64,000 bases of DNA from Pisaster brevispinus (Eukaryota > Echinodermata > Asteroidea > Forcipulatida > Asteriidae). The stretch is from contig JAMKCF010000008.1 in NCBI GenBank assembly GCA_023634235.1, forward strand, positions 1,059,001-1,123,000, written 5' to 3'. The notes under the pieces were generated by a model. That model saw only the letters and a program-made list of their open reading frames with translations. It had not been told where the DNA came from and made no database searches. Positions 22,901 to 35,600 of this stretch are shown here, piece by piece (the stretch's first letter is position 1; the number at the start of each line of letters is the position of its first letter). A program made the position numbers and the translations under genes.

Positions 22901-25900
22901 TTTATTTCTAATCAATGAATGCCCAAATTTCAAAGCCCTTCAACCACAATCAACTTTAATATCTCACTTGGGGATAGTGAAGATAGTTTTGAGAAGTCCA
23001 CAAGTTCAACAGAAGTCACAAGTTCAACTTAGTGAAAGTAGATCCCCTCCTGGTTCCCCAATCTATTTTAAAGCAGTAGGTTAACAGCAGGACAGGTTCT
23101 TTCTAGAACTATGCTGGACAACTTCTTATCAAAACGGCATGCTACCAAGCAAAAGTAGATCAAACAAATGGTGTTACCGCAAACTTAGACTTTATCGATT
23201 CTTCACTGAGCAATGCGTCAAATTACAGACATGATAAACTGGTAATACTGAAGTTGTTCCTTTATTTAGAAAGTAATAGTTACTTGATATTTTTGTTTCC
23301 AGAATCCATAACAGCTTTGGCAAATGTCTTCTCCAACCTGTCTTCAACTCCCTTGTGATCGATCTGTACAAAAATAAGTCAAAATTTGTTTTCAACTCTC
23401 ACCTTTAGTCAACGAGAAAACCCTGTCTAATACCATTACAACCACAGTTTGATAATACTGAATGGTCCAACAGTTGAATGGTCCAGAATAAAAGAGCAGA
23501 ATTGTCACTCCAACAACAACTCTTCCCTAAGGTTGTCCTCTGAGTAAATCTGATTTCAATTTGTTTAATTCATCACTGAATATATTCAATAACTCAATAA
23601 GTAATAAAAGCATACCTACCAGATTGACCAGAACCTGCTCTCCATAGTTGACCACTTGACTGTCCAGATGTCTCTTAAAGCCATCCAACTGACCAAAACA
23701 AACCAAATTACAAATAATTAATCATTTCAGTGAATCAACATACAACCGTGATCACAAAGCTTCTTTTGAAGAGAAGTGGGTTTTTAAAGAAAACTTAACA
23801 ATTAATAAATTAGTAAAATTCAAAGAGAGTCCAAATCATTATTTTAAAAATCACATAACTCTTTACCTTTCTGGTATCTTTATATTTATGCATACATTTA
23901 ATTCCAATGATTGACCTGAATCTTTTAAGTACATGTTTCTGCTAAATTCTCAAAACGATTCTTATCCAACCCCACATCCAGATGAATTTCATTTTCCTTG
24001 AGTTTATTCATCTAAATCCATGAATACTCACATGATTTTGTGCTTGACTTATTAGAATCTTTGGTTTGTATTTGATGTTTGGTCGTTGAGACCAGTACAG
24101 CGGTATTGACCCCCTCGTCTGTTAAAATAAACAAACAAAACAAACATTTTATTGATACATAAGAACAGACACTAAAGAATGCACAAGAACAGTGTTCTGA
24201 AATCCTCTTTGTTGTGAGTATAACAAAGACAAACCAAAATAGAAAGGGTTACAAAATCAGAGATTGCCATTCTGTTGGCAGGTTGTTACATCACACGTGT
24301 GCTTATCTGCTGTACATGCAAGGTTTTGATTACTTCATCTCTGTTTGTGGGTAATGTTACAAACAAAACCACTGATTTCATCGTTCAAAGATAATTCTTA
24401 TGACTGAAACTTTTAATTCTGAGAAGCCCTTGCGACTTTGCAAAACATGTGAAAAGGCAAGTCCAAAGAGGTTTTTGATCATTTATAAATCTTCAAAGAA
24501 AGGTTATAGCTTATTGCTTTTCCTATGGGCTTCTGACAATCATCAGGTAGTTTGTGAGGTGAGCATGGGACTTATGGACAGATTAGGTTTACATGCAACT
24601 TATTCTAAACTTTCATTAAGAAGCATTCCTTGGGAACAAAGAATAATTCATGAATTATTTTGCTGTTCATTTCTGCTTCTGCTTTCTGGTGACATTTCCA
24701 GAAACTATCGGCATTACCTTGTTTTGATAACAGACAATTTCATCCATTATTTTGATTGCCTCTTCTCCAACCATTCCAAAACAAAAAAGATAAATAACAA
24801 ATGTGTGGAACCTAACAATGTTACCAAGTGTTAATATTGAATAAAAAAAAGAAGAATTTAAGCCTTACCTGTACAAATGAACCCCTCCATCCGTTACATT
24901 GCACTATTTGTTCCGTCTCTACGTAGTTAGCTACATGTCCCTGGCTGTCTAATCCTCGCATGTAATACCTCGTACCAGCTCGGAAACAACTCCGTCTTGA
25001 GATGACGATGTAATCAAAACGCTTCCCATGTAAGATCCCTATTCTAATTGCTACAACTGATCAACAGTAGTTAAGGAATAACAGAACAGTTTGTCACTCT
25101 TTATCTTCCCCCACAGAATCTACAGCTATTGAAGAGAAAATTGATTTTGAAAAAGGGGACCTGCACATTTTTTGCTTTCTTAAAATATCAAAGTTTCTCA
25201 GCCAAAGGAGCTTAATGAGACAGGCCTGGAATTACATGAAGGCCACGGAGGCTAAGGCCTTTGTTGCCCTTTCAAATGTTCCCCATAGAATTTAAGATTT
25301 TCGAGTTGAAGTGCCCTTTGGAAAATAAAAATGGCCTTGCTCTCTCAAGGATGAAAATCTAAGCCTGATGAGATGGTACAACGTTTGGTTTTAGGAGAGA
25401 AATTGATTCCAAACTTAACGTTTTCAAAAACCATATCATAATAGTACAATGGTTTTTGAAAGAATACATTTGAGCAATTAGAGCAAAACCTATGAGCAAT
25501 TAGTGTTTTTTTATAATACTTAGATTAGTTGCCACATTTTTAGACATGTTCTTTCCCAAGATATAACAGTATTGAGAATTTACTCTGATAAGTTTTTATT
25601 AATATCATCATCAACAAGGATACAGCCACACATTACTGGCAAAATGAAACGGCTCAGCTGAAAGTAAACAAACAAAGTAATGATAATTTGAATGAAATTG
25701 CAATGTTCAAACTGAAGCAGCTTTAAGGAAACAAATTATGAAAGACTCCAAAGTGCAATATTATGTTGTAATCAAACAAGGTATAATTAATATGATTGTT
25801 CAGCTAAATTATCCAAGCAAACCATTAGATCATACAAATAATTGGTTTTCAAATTAAGATCAAACAAGCGATCAGGTATGTGAGTGGGCAGTGAAAAAAA

Positions 25901-28900
25901 GTGGAAACATTTTATTGTAACTGGCGAGTGCATCAAGCGCAAAGCCCTTACAGCTTTGCTGGGCCCCATTTTTTCACCAATAGAACTTTCCTGCTTGCAT
26001 ACTTCAATGAGCTCAAGCCCAGTCCACCGTTTATCATGATGTACTTCAGTGTCACTAATTCAACAGATCCCTTGAATACAATGTCACAAGCTCAAACAGC
26101 GCCCTCATTGAGTTCAAGGAAGACATATTTGCTGAGAGTTGTGCGTGAAGCGTATACACAGAGGCATCTCTATTGTTTGACCCCAACAAGGGAAGTCTAT
26201 TAAACAATGATAAAGCTGTGAACAACATAACTTTGCAAAGAAAAACATTTTGGATGCATTTTCAAAGTCATAAACAACTTTCTGTGACCTACGAAGCTGC
26301 AACCATGCCCCCCCCCAAAAAAAAAAGTTAAATAAATAAATAAATAACATATAGTAAACAAATAAATAAATTAAAAAATAAGTAAATAAAATTAAATAAT
26401 CAAAACTGTTGGTTATAACAAAACTTACTCTATTGTTTTGATCTTACCTCAGGTTGAGAGGCAAGCTCTCGTAATAAATTACAGTTCCAGACAAAGCGCT
26501 GATCAGCCTACAGAATACGAAATCAAAAACAACAATTGACAGTGCATGAAGGAGAACTTGTAGATGTCCTTAGAGGAATGAGTTGTGAGGAACTGGTTAC
26601 CAATTATTACTTGGTCACACATCTTCTCGCAGTGACCATACAGCTACTAGCCACTCTCATTTTATGGCTAAGATTCTCTAGGTATAAGTTTTCTTCAATT
26701 GATACTCACTCTTTCAAATAATGGCATATGCAGGAACTCAGGGCTGGTGTTAAATAGCCTCTGTAGGGAATGTGTCAGGTCATAGGTCGTTGAAAAGTAA
26801 CAGTCGTTTGATTCCAAGACGTAGTTTACCATTGACTCATAAGTGCGGTTATCCTGTTTCTGCAAGAAATACACATCAAACAAGCGTTGAAAATAATAGC
26901 GCTTACAAAAACAGATCAATAGAGGTACTAGACATCACCTTAGTACCAAATACGAGTAACAAAACTGGTACTTCATGCAAGAATTAAATACAAGTGGTAA
27001 GTAGAAGTACTAAGTATAAAGCTGTTTTGGGAAAGGAAATACAGGCAGTTCAAAGACAATTCAATTTGTCAACAAAATTTGTAAGTAATGAAGTCGCTTT
27101 TGATATGGGAAATCTGACACCTTTGCGACATTGTTCAGTCTTTTAATAGGTGCATTTTGTAAATGACCTTTTATTTTCTGATCCTTTGACCGTATTTTAT
27201 TTTCACTTATTTTGCATCTAGGAAATGGCTTCATGGTGTTAAACAAATATGTAAATTAATACTGCTGGGTGACAGACAGACAAACAGCCTGACAAGAAAC
27301 AGACCTGTTGCTCATTCAGATGCAGGAATGTCCTCTTGTAGGGAATAATCTCATGACCAGTAATCTTCCAGATGGTCTGCCCGTTGATTTCTCCAACCTT
27401 TGACTTTTTGGTGATCACCACCAAGTATGGACCTGCACAACAACAACATACAAATATTACCACAACAAAATAAAAGATTAAACTTATTTGTTGACTTACT
27501 ACTTCAAAGTTTTGCTCAGGAAAATGAGAATAAATCAGCTGGTTTTGTCAGGTGACTACATCAATCCAATTATACAGCTAACCCTCAAATTAAAAAATCA
27601 TTCTATCTTTAAAACTGTCTGTTGAAGGTAATAATGCAGACTGCAAAATGATATCATTTTGTGAAAGAATCTAAGCGCTACACACTTGTCTTTCAGACAG
27701 AATTACTTCTCTGGAAGTAGGTAATAGTATCACATTCAAGCTAACAATTTCTAACAATTCAACTTGCGCCCACTTCAGCAAAGATATACAACTTTAAAAC
27801 AAGGATCTTATTGACTGACATCATCACTTTAGTTTTGTTTTTCTGGCAGTGACCAATAATATTCCATGTCTGGCTGGGTAGTCTTGCTTACCTGCCAGCA
27901 ATCGTATGGTACCCATCAGTCCACATATTGGCTTGCTGGTTGCAAAAGGAGGGATCTGACCAACAGACTCTGTAAATGAAAATACAAATTGATTAAAATA
28001 AGTCCACACAAATGTTCTCAGAAAATCTATATCTTCATAATGTAATCCAGGGTTTTGGCTTCATATTGATTCATTTGGTGTTGCATGGTCAAATAGATTA
28101 GTAGAATTTGGATGAAACTTGCACCAGTCCTGTTATTTCAACTTTGAGAGGGTATGGCTTTTTTTAATTTTGCAAAGGGCACTTCCACTGGAAGATCTTA
28201 AAGTCTATGGGAAACTTTAGAAGGGGCACCAAGGCCAAGACCAGGGCAACAAAGACCATGACCTCTGTGTAATTCAAAATCTGTTGCATATCTTTTGTCA
28301 ATCTTTGTATGGGGCCTGGCCTGGTGTACCAGTTTCAGTTTTGTAGTTTTAGACTTACATGTTTTGAAGATGTAAAATGTAATCTTCCATACAATTATTC
28401 TGACTACTCAAGATTTGAACTCGCCTCTCATCACCATGATCATCCAATGCTCCAGCAATAAAGATATATACTCTAGAATGTGGGGGGTCATGGATTTAAA
28501 TCCAACCCAAGTATCTATCCTGTTGATTCTTTTCCAGCAGGACTTGGCACTGAGGATACAGCGCTCATTACACAATAAATCTTACCAGCGAGTGTAATTT
28601 CTTGATTGAGTCTGTCAATAATTAGCACCTCCTTGCTTCCAGGGTCACGAGCTTCAACGTAAAATTTATCGTCAGTCGTGTACCTGCATATACAAGAAAT
28701 CTTATAGTTATTTTTCTGCATAACAACTACAAACAAACCACAACGAGTCACAGAAGAAGACTGATGTACTTTCCCTACATGCTCCATCTGACCCGAGTCT
28801 GATGGTACTACAAAAACTTACCAGAGACTGACCGAAATGTCTGTAAACCATAGGCGCAGGTTGAGGTTTTAAATCCCATACCTACATTTATGTTACTAGG

Positions 28901-29499
28901 TCATGTTATAACATGACCTAGCAACATCTCAACCAATCAGCGTGCAGACTCGTTGCCATATGTTGAAAATATACATTAATTTTATTGTTACTGTATTTTT
29001 CTGGTTCATACTTTGTTTTTTAATTAATTAGCTTCACCTCAATTTGAATTAATAAATAATATACTTATTAAAAATGATTTATAGAACAAAGCAAGATATA
29101 TTGTGTCTTATTTGCAAACCTACATGAACTTGATGAAGTTCACACTGAACAAAATACGAAGTAAAACTACCACCAGCAACAAAACAGATAAAGACAGAGC
29201 TGTCTCTGTAAACAGTGTGACTGTGACTGTGCGAGTGTAGTAAATTGTAGTATACGTCATGTACATTGTACGCCGTATACGAAATGACGCGTATACTCCC
29301 GTATTTAATTGTAAACTGAAACTGCTAAAACTATTCAACATTTAGAGATAGTCTTCTCTAATGATATAAGAACAAATATAAAAGATCTTAGCTTAATCTC
29401 CGATTATGTTTTCTATTTAACAAATATATTAAACATGAAGGTGAGCTTGTAAAAAAATCACGGAGATACTTACAACAGCAAACTCTCGTGTACCGCCAT
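16962..29499 (-). CDS. SACM1L: Sac1 phosphatidylinositide phosphatase
   Basis: The enzyme removes phosphate mainly from PI4P at the ER and Golgi. Nineteen coding exons, all phase-consistent: 29499-29474, 28683-28586, 27969-27892, 27432-27305, 26859-26710, 26507-26448, 25657-25624, 25050-24869, 24118-24032, 23688-23620, 23363-23284, 22424-22326, 21714-21576, 20512-20437, 19904-19832, 19173-19080, 18174-18073, 17672-17612 and 17098-16962. Together they encode 590 aa (human 587). The SAC domain includes the CX5R(T) catalytic loop CMDCLDRT at about residues 386-393 in exon 13. Two C-terminal membrane segments lie near 523-544 and 549-573. The protein ends KAKLD, a KxKxx COPI-retrieval signal like human KEKID. 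Start chosen from [20 protein letters not shown], which aligns with the human start. The exon 25657-25624 donor (GGCT|GTATCC) is weak, and the acceptor at 25051 was chosen to keep frame. No truncation is seen. Confidence 0.95.
18785..18970 (+). mobile_element. tRNA-derived SINE, degraded
   Basis: The head resembles a Leu-type tRNA: TCAAGTGGTTTGGCG as the A-box side, CCAGACTCAAGTTCTGATG as the anticodon arm, and GTCGGTTCCAATCTC as a diverged B box. An unrelated tail follows. It lies in a SACM1L intron, on the strand opposite the gene. Confidence 0.6.
19468..19750 (+). mobile_element. tRNA(Leu)-derived SINE
   Basis: The head shows a tRNA-like A box (GACCAAGCGGTCAGG), an anticodon-arm-like CGGACTCAAGCTCTGGTG, and a B box GGGTTTGAGTCC at 19536-19547. 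The tail contains GTGTCCTTAAGACACTT and ACACTTATCACTAAGAGAAG, shared with the elements at 22.5 and 62.7 kb. It lies in a SACM1L intron, opposite strand. Confidence 0.8.
20545..21575. other. SACM1L intron with several repeat fragments
   Basis: Between coding exons 13 and 14, sequence at 20750-21050 and 21360-21510 has the GC content and boundary character of inserted repeats (for example GGGCGCAAACCCACGGAATT at about 21385). It encodes nothing I recognise. Plus-strand frames of up to 98 codons here are uninformative. Confidence 0.4.
21160..21240 (-). mobile_element. tRNA-like SINE head, minus strand
   Basis: On the minus strand, TAACTCGGCTGATAGAGG resembles a tRNA A-box region, and GCAGGTTTAGATTC resembles a B box about 35 nt later, followed by an A-rich stretch. 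The anticodon region does not fold into an intact tRNA, so I call it a SINE fragment rather than a tRNA gene. Confidence 0.5.
22525..22755 (+). mobile_element. tRNA-derived SINE, degraded
   Basis: AGCCTCAAACTCTGCTGTTG and GTCGGGTCC are remnants of the tRNA-like head. The TTGAGCAAGACACTTAACC and ACACTTATCAACAGAAGGG tail is shared with the copies at 19.5 and 62.7 kb. It lies in a SACM1L intron. Confidence 0.65.
28896..28921. repeat. Perfect 26-bp palindrome
   Basis: CTAGGTCATGTTA is followed immediately by its exact reverse complement. Outer partly paired flanks (GTTA/CAAC, and GGTTGAG at about 28859 with CTCAACC near 28927) extend the hairpin. It lies in SACM1L intron 1. It is probably the end or centre of a small foldback element. 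The arms include AGGTCA/TGACCT, the nuclear-receptor half-site. Confidence 0.85.
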
Positions 29500-32400
29500 G
29501 TTGAACCAGTGACTTCAAGGTCAAAGGTTGTTGGCGCGACACTCCTACTTGCATTGTAATATTGGGAGGGAGATTCAAAATTCTAAACGAAACAAATTGT
29601 GACAAAATTATTAAGAATATCACACATTCAGCCATTGAAACAGTACTGAACTTGTAGCATTATGAGTACTTAGAGCATTGAAATACCTTTTGATTATTTT
29701 AATTTTGCGAAAACGACACCCACTGTTATATTTTTGTTCAAGTTAATCCCTGTTGAATAATGTATCAACCCAAAATGAACACTCTTCTAGACGTCTGGAT
29801 GGAGGCTAGACTTGGCTCAAGTCTGATCCCTTGCTCATTCGGCTCTGAGCAACACGAGTGACAAAATCCAACAAGGGTCAATTCTATCTGATGAGCTTGT
29901 ATGGATGATTTTTTTTTAATTTATATTTTTTTATGATGATGGTTAGATTTATTTATTTACATCGTCAACTTCCCAATCATGTAAAAAAAAAATTAATTAA
30001 AAAGAGCAGCACACGAAGACATTTGGGCACCACTTAGGAGCTTTAAACAGTGGTCGCCGCGATGCAGCGCCCTCTATCATGACCATGACGTGATTATGAC
30101 GTCGACATTTTCATTAATTTATATCAATAAATAATTATAATAATTAACATTTATAAAGAGCCATAATCCGTAGAACAAAACAAAAACAGACAGAACCTAA
30201 AACGCTAAAACAAAAATCCAGACCCCCTTATAAAACACACAGAACTATATTAACGAAAGGATTCCTAAAAAGAAGAATAATACAAAAAAATGAATAAATA
30301 TTTAAAGTGGATAATTTTTCTTATCAACCCAATTCAATTCAATACTTCCACCCAATCAATCAATACTGTAATACTGAGACAGGGATAAATTACGATTAGA
30401 GGGTGATTAAAGTGGTGGGGTCTCCGAAAAGCAGAGCTTGTCAAGTAGAGACCCCCATGACGCGTGCAGCTTATACAAATTGAGCATGTTGCAATTTCCT
30501 GATATAAGGGAAGAGGTTCGTGAATCATGATTTTTTTTCTCGAATTAATGGGTATAAATTATTTATACCGTCAATAGTAAAAACTCAAAACAATAGATCA
30601 GAAGATGAAGCTATGCATAGAAACACTCTTCTTCTGACCAACCAGATGTACCTATACGCAGTCTGTGAAATCATTATATGTGCCAATTATCATGACTAGA
30701 TTGTCATCTCAATGTGCACGGCACTATTTCAATCATCTATCATACTTCCTCATTGTCAGCTTGCACCCTTCTCCATCTTGATTGCTCCTATCTCCAGTAT
30801 CTTCTCTCACAGGGAATGTATATGAGAAGCAACTTAGAGGCCAATGGGGTTGCCTATGTTTATAGCAAATGTTTTTGTTACTTTTACCTGCTGACTTTAC
30901 TAGTACTACCAACCAAGGAGTTAAAATACACAATACAATGCAGAAGTTGAAGGTGATGACTGATCTGTTTTAAGCACGTTTCGAACACAATTAATTTATG
31001 CACTCTTGCTTCGCTGAGAGTTGCAAAGAGTAATTTCAACAGCTTTATTCAACGCACGCATATCTTAGGAACTCCTTGCCTATCAATGTTTAGACTGTTT
31101 TAAGATGAATATAAGTTCCTACCTTTAGATCCCCTGAGTTATTTTCATCTGAAATATTTTTTCTTTGTAGCCCCTTAGTGGCTTTTAGCCTTGTTTAGGG
31201 CGAACTTGCATGACTGTTTAAAAAAATCAGTGCAGCCGGCCTTTAGATACAAACAAAATAACCGTAAAACAAACGCCAGTTTACTTCTGAGTGATATACT
31301 ACACTCAACGAATACTACACTCAAGAAATGTTGTTGGTGGCTCCTAAATTGTAGCACCCCAAAACAGGTAAACGCCCGTAATGGTTAAATCGTGAGCTCG
31401 AGTTGTATATGCAGTAAAAAAACAACCTTTTGAAAATATAACGCTGTCTGATGACAAAACCATTCCGTATAGAGAACAACAGTTTGAGCTGCACTTACCA
31501 TATCGGGGTTGCTATGGTGACAGACTTTCAGCTGAACTATAAACTCTTGATGTAATTTAATTTTTATACAGAATCTTTTTAGCATCAATAAAATCGCTCT
31601 TTGGATAATGGGAGGCCTTCATAAACAAACGAGAGTTAAGTTGTTATAAGCTAATTTCACAATAGGGCTGCAGTCACGGTATTAACGTTCATGATTGCGG
31701 TTGCATTATTATATTGTTGACGAATAAGACTGTTGTTGGCACAACAAACTTCACTTAGGTCTAAGACCATATTTATCTTCAGCACACATTGCTCTGTGAT
31801 GTGATTGCTCCCTGCTGTTTAGTACATGTATGAACCCCATTGCATAAACCCACTCAAAAAACCCTTAAAGCAAAGTCTACTGATTGTATTCACACCATTC
31901 ATTGTAATCAAGGATGAGGCAGCAACAGATGTACCAATGACCTAAGTCCAAAAGACAATTTGAATAGAATAACTGCACATCCTCTGCCCATCAGTTTTAT
32001 CACTTCGGTAAGTAAATAAAGGTTCAGACCACTTCATCCAGTGGAACATTCATACTGTATGTTGAAATGGTGGGAGTGTTCATAGACCCTATCCATGAGT
32101 TTAAGTTTGAGTATCCTGTTCAGTGGAATCATCATCCACTGCAGGTTTCCTGAGGTATCCACTGATAGTTCCTGTGCAACAGACCGGCGAGTCTGAATAT
32201 TGAATTATGATGATGCATCTATTCTTTCTACGTGTACATGCCGTGATAAAGCTAGCAATAGCTGAGGTGACCTTGCATTGAAATCTCCTCCAACATAACT
32301 AACTCTGTGTGGTGTTTCTGGAGTAAGCCTACACGGCAAGTTGTCGTCATGTGATGATGCCGGGTGTTGTGGGGGGAGGATACCCCGGGCAGTTGCGCAT

Positions 32401-32665
32401 GCGTTTCACGGCTGTTTCCGCCTTGATGCGTTGGCAGGCAGTTCTACACGGCTAAAAGGGAGCTCACTGATATCGGGCCGGGGGAGCACCGCACCGAGCT
32501 CCCCGACACTGTCTGCAAAGCTGATCTGGGATCTGTGCTAGACTGAGATGTGCCTCAAAAAAAGAAATGCATTATTCATGAGACTGCACATTAGAGCGTG
32601 ACAAGGTACACTAGACTACCGCCGGGCCGCATCCCATCTCTTCTGTGGACGACAGGGACTGCATC
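29500..32665. promoter_or_regulatory. Divergent intergenic region SACM1L / RREB1
   Basis: The region separates two outward-transcribed genes. The SACM1L side has a modest GC-rich patch before the ATG. The RREB1 side (about 32330-32660) is clearly more GC-rich, with GGGCCGGGGGAGCACCGCAC-like sequence and CpGs, and is the likely RREB1 promoter/5'UTR. The middle (29650-32250) is AT-rich with microsatellite-like patches and no supported gene. No TATA box stands out in a position that I could defend. Confidence 0.5.
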
Positions 32666-35600
32666 ATGTCTCGCCGAAAGCAAGCTGTTCCTGCGAGGAG
32701 AACAGGTAAGGAATTCTCGGTGATATTAACTAATCATCCGATCAACTCATGTACATAGTATTGCTCCTGTGTGAAAACAGAAGACAGTTACTAGTGGTTG
32801 GATGATCGATTTGAACATGGCTGACATCCTGTTGAAAGTTTGGAGTTCCTCTCTCTCTGGGGCCAGTGCATTCTTTTCATGTTTTAGAGTGTGGGAGTGA
32901 CGGATAGGGCAATGTATGATCTAAGCACGGCCTCCAACCACTGCGTGTTGCACGCAGACTGATCTACCCTTTGTTAAGGATGCAGCTAATAATGTCTGTA
33001 ATTATTTGGGATCGTAGTTTTAATTTCTTCTGACACTAAATTCCATCTTCCATCTTGTTGGTGATTGGGTCTGAATCATTGGTAAGAATATGAGTGTGTT
33101 TGGTATAAAGTTTGTAGTAGTTTGTTTCTTCTCTGAATGTGTTGAAAAAGTGAAGTGAAAACTTTTGGGTATCTCATCTTGGCGGATCGTAATAAAAGTT
33201 GAGACGGTTCGTGTGTGTGTAGTTTATGCAGTGGATCGTTGCCACGCGGCAGTCATTTTGTCTTTTCTGAACTTCCTACATGATGTGTGTGGTGTGATGG
33301 ACTTGCGTGCATGTAAAGCTACATGTATACTGTCTGCATTCTCAACACGGCACATCCGCCCGGTCGCGGTACATCTGACCTCTTAAGTTGCTGGCTGCGC
33401 TCTGCTCAACAAGTTGTCGCCAGCAGCCATGATGCAACAAACCGCACCCGTAACTGCTGTTACCAATGGCTCCGTGAAAGGGTCGCGCTTGCATTTCAAC
33501 CAGGTGTTCTTGCGGGGTGTTTAAAGAGGCAGCTTTTTTTATATTGATAATCAAGGACTGCAGTAGTGTGGCGCAGTGCTTTGGGACAATAGCAGGCGGC
33601 CATGGAGACAGGCCTCGGTTAAAAAAAAAACCCTGGCTAGCCATCACAGACTGAAAGAAATAGTGATGGTGAAAAGGCTCCTGCGTGACACGGCCGAGCG
33701 ATCGAAGAGCATGCCCGGTAAATGAGTTGTACATCTTATACATCTTTTAGTTGTGGAGTGTTTTTACTCAATTTTGTGTGGTTGTTTGGGCCGGGGGGGG
33801 GGGGGGGCTTTGATAATGATGAATTGATGGTGATGATGATGATGATTGTGTCTTGTACATGTGGTGATCTGATGAACACACTGTCTGTTTTTAGAGTTAG
33901 CCTAGTTTCAAGGAGTGTTTATGCCTTGTCATCAACTGGCCTGACCTGATGGTGCATCTAGGGGTATTTTGCTAGTCACTTGGGAAACATTCAAATTACT
34001 TTTTCTGATGTGGATAAACTGTGTGATATGGACAAGGATATCTCATCATAACTTGTTTTATTTAAGGATGCAGTAACTTGAAATCTGACCTGAAAATTGT
34101 AGTGGGATTTTTCTTGTAAATATCAACAGAGAATGTTTTTTTAGTGTGTATGCTAAGATAATTGAGGGAACTAAGAAAACGATGAAGTCTGTTAAGTCTT
34201 TATTTTGAGAGTTGTTGTTATTGATTAATGGTTTATTGATTTATTGGTTTCATCAAACATCAAACATCAAACAACAACAATGTTTATTAAGGAATGTGGT
34301 TAAGGAATGTGATGTTTATCTGATATAGTTTTAATCAAAAATAGTTTTCTTTCCCCCTTACCTGTTATTCTTTTGAAAGGGATGAGAAATTAAAAACTTG
34401 AAGAAACTCTGTTACAAGGTTCATCCAGTAATAGAGAAACTGTGTTATTATAGATTTCAAAAGGAGCACACAAATTGTACATTAAGTTGAGTTGTTTGAC
34501 AATTCATGCAGTTGTTGAATTAGTATTAAATCATGATTATGTAGTTTTAACCAATATTTAATTTGTTTGGTCTTCAAAACTTATGAATAAATTAACACGT
34601 CAAAGTTCCATCTAATGAATTCTTCTGTTTTAGAAAAAAATGTGTAACTTTAATGGAAATTTTAAAATTCTTCTACAAGTCACAACTCTTCCAGACATTT
34701 TAGATGGATGTTAGAGAGCATCACTCTTCAGTTTTCTCTCTCAAATTAAAACTGTCAAAGCGAGGCTGTAATTGAAAATAATCTGGTCCTTTTTAGTTGA
34801 ACAGTTACCATGATTGGTATGGCAGACGGGGTACATGACAGACATGGTGGCGATGGATAAATTTCTATTGTAACACTTTTCTTGAAATTGAGATTTTATG
34901 CAGTAATTTTTTAGGGTGATGGATATTTTTTTTAAACTTTCAAATGAAGTACTTGGAATGATACATTTTCATCTCAGGATGGGTGTATTTTCTTTAGATG
35001 TTCATCTTTCAGATATATCTAGCTGGATTTTATTTTCAGTTTCCTGTTGACTCTCAGTTTCCTGCTCGGGAGTATTTTGTTGTGTTTTCATGAAGCAGTT
35101 TTCTTTCTCATCCAACCATTGTTGTCACCTCACATAGGACTAACCTACCACTTCAGCGCAATCGAAACTCTAGGTCACCAAGTATGATGTTTACCGAGCA
35201 AAGGAAAATAAGTTTGATGTGCTTTGTCACTCGGTGAAGCGTAGTTCTCAGGTCTGAAAACAATAATAGATTTTAGATTACCGTTTCATGAGCCAGAGTG
35301 AGTGAGGCGGAGGGAGAACGAGAGAACAAGCAGGCAAAGAGAGGCATACACCTTGACCCATTCCCATTGTTATCACACCATCAGAGCATGCAAATACGAC
35401 TACAGCTCAGGCTATGTAGAGTACACACACTAGATGGGGATATACTTTGCTCCGTCCCTAACCTTTGGGATTGTGTATTGATTCAGACTGTTGTCATCAT
35501 CAGTGTTGTTTGCCTCTCTGTTGCATCAATGGCTCCCAGAAAAAGTGAACCAGAATATGGCTGACTGAGCAGCGTGGTTGCTGGTGGTTAAAAGCTTGTT

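Noticed and set aside
24400..24834. 144-codon plus-strand open frame in a SACM1L intron
   Set aside because: It has no splice or promoter support, no recognisable domain, and a composition like translated AT-rich intron. It overlaps no coding exon but is most likely chance.
33342..33743. 133-codon minus-strand frame near the RREB1 first exon
   Set aside because: It lies in the GC-richer 5' part of RREB1 intron 1 with no splice or family support; long frames are expected there.
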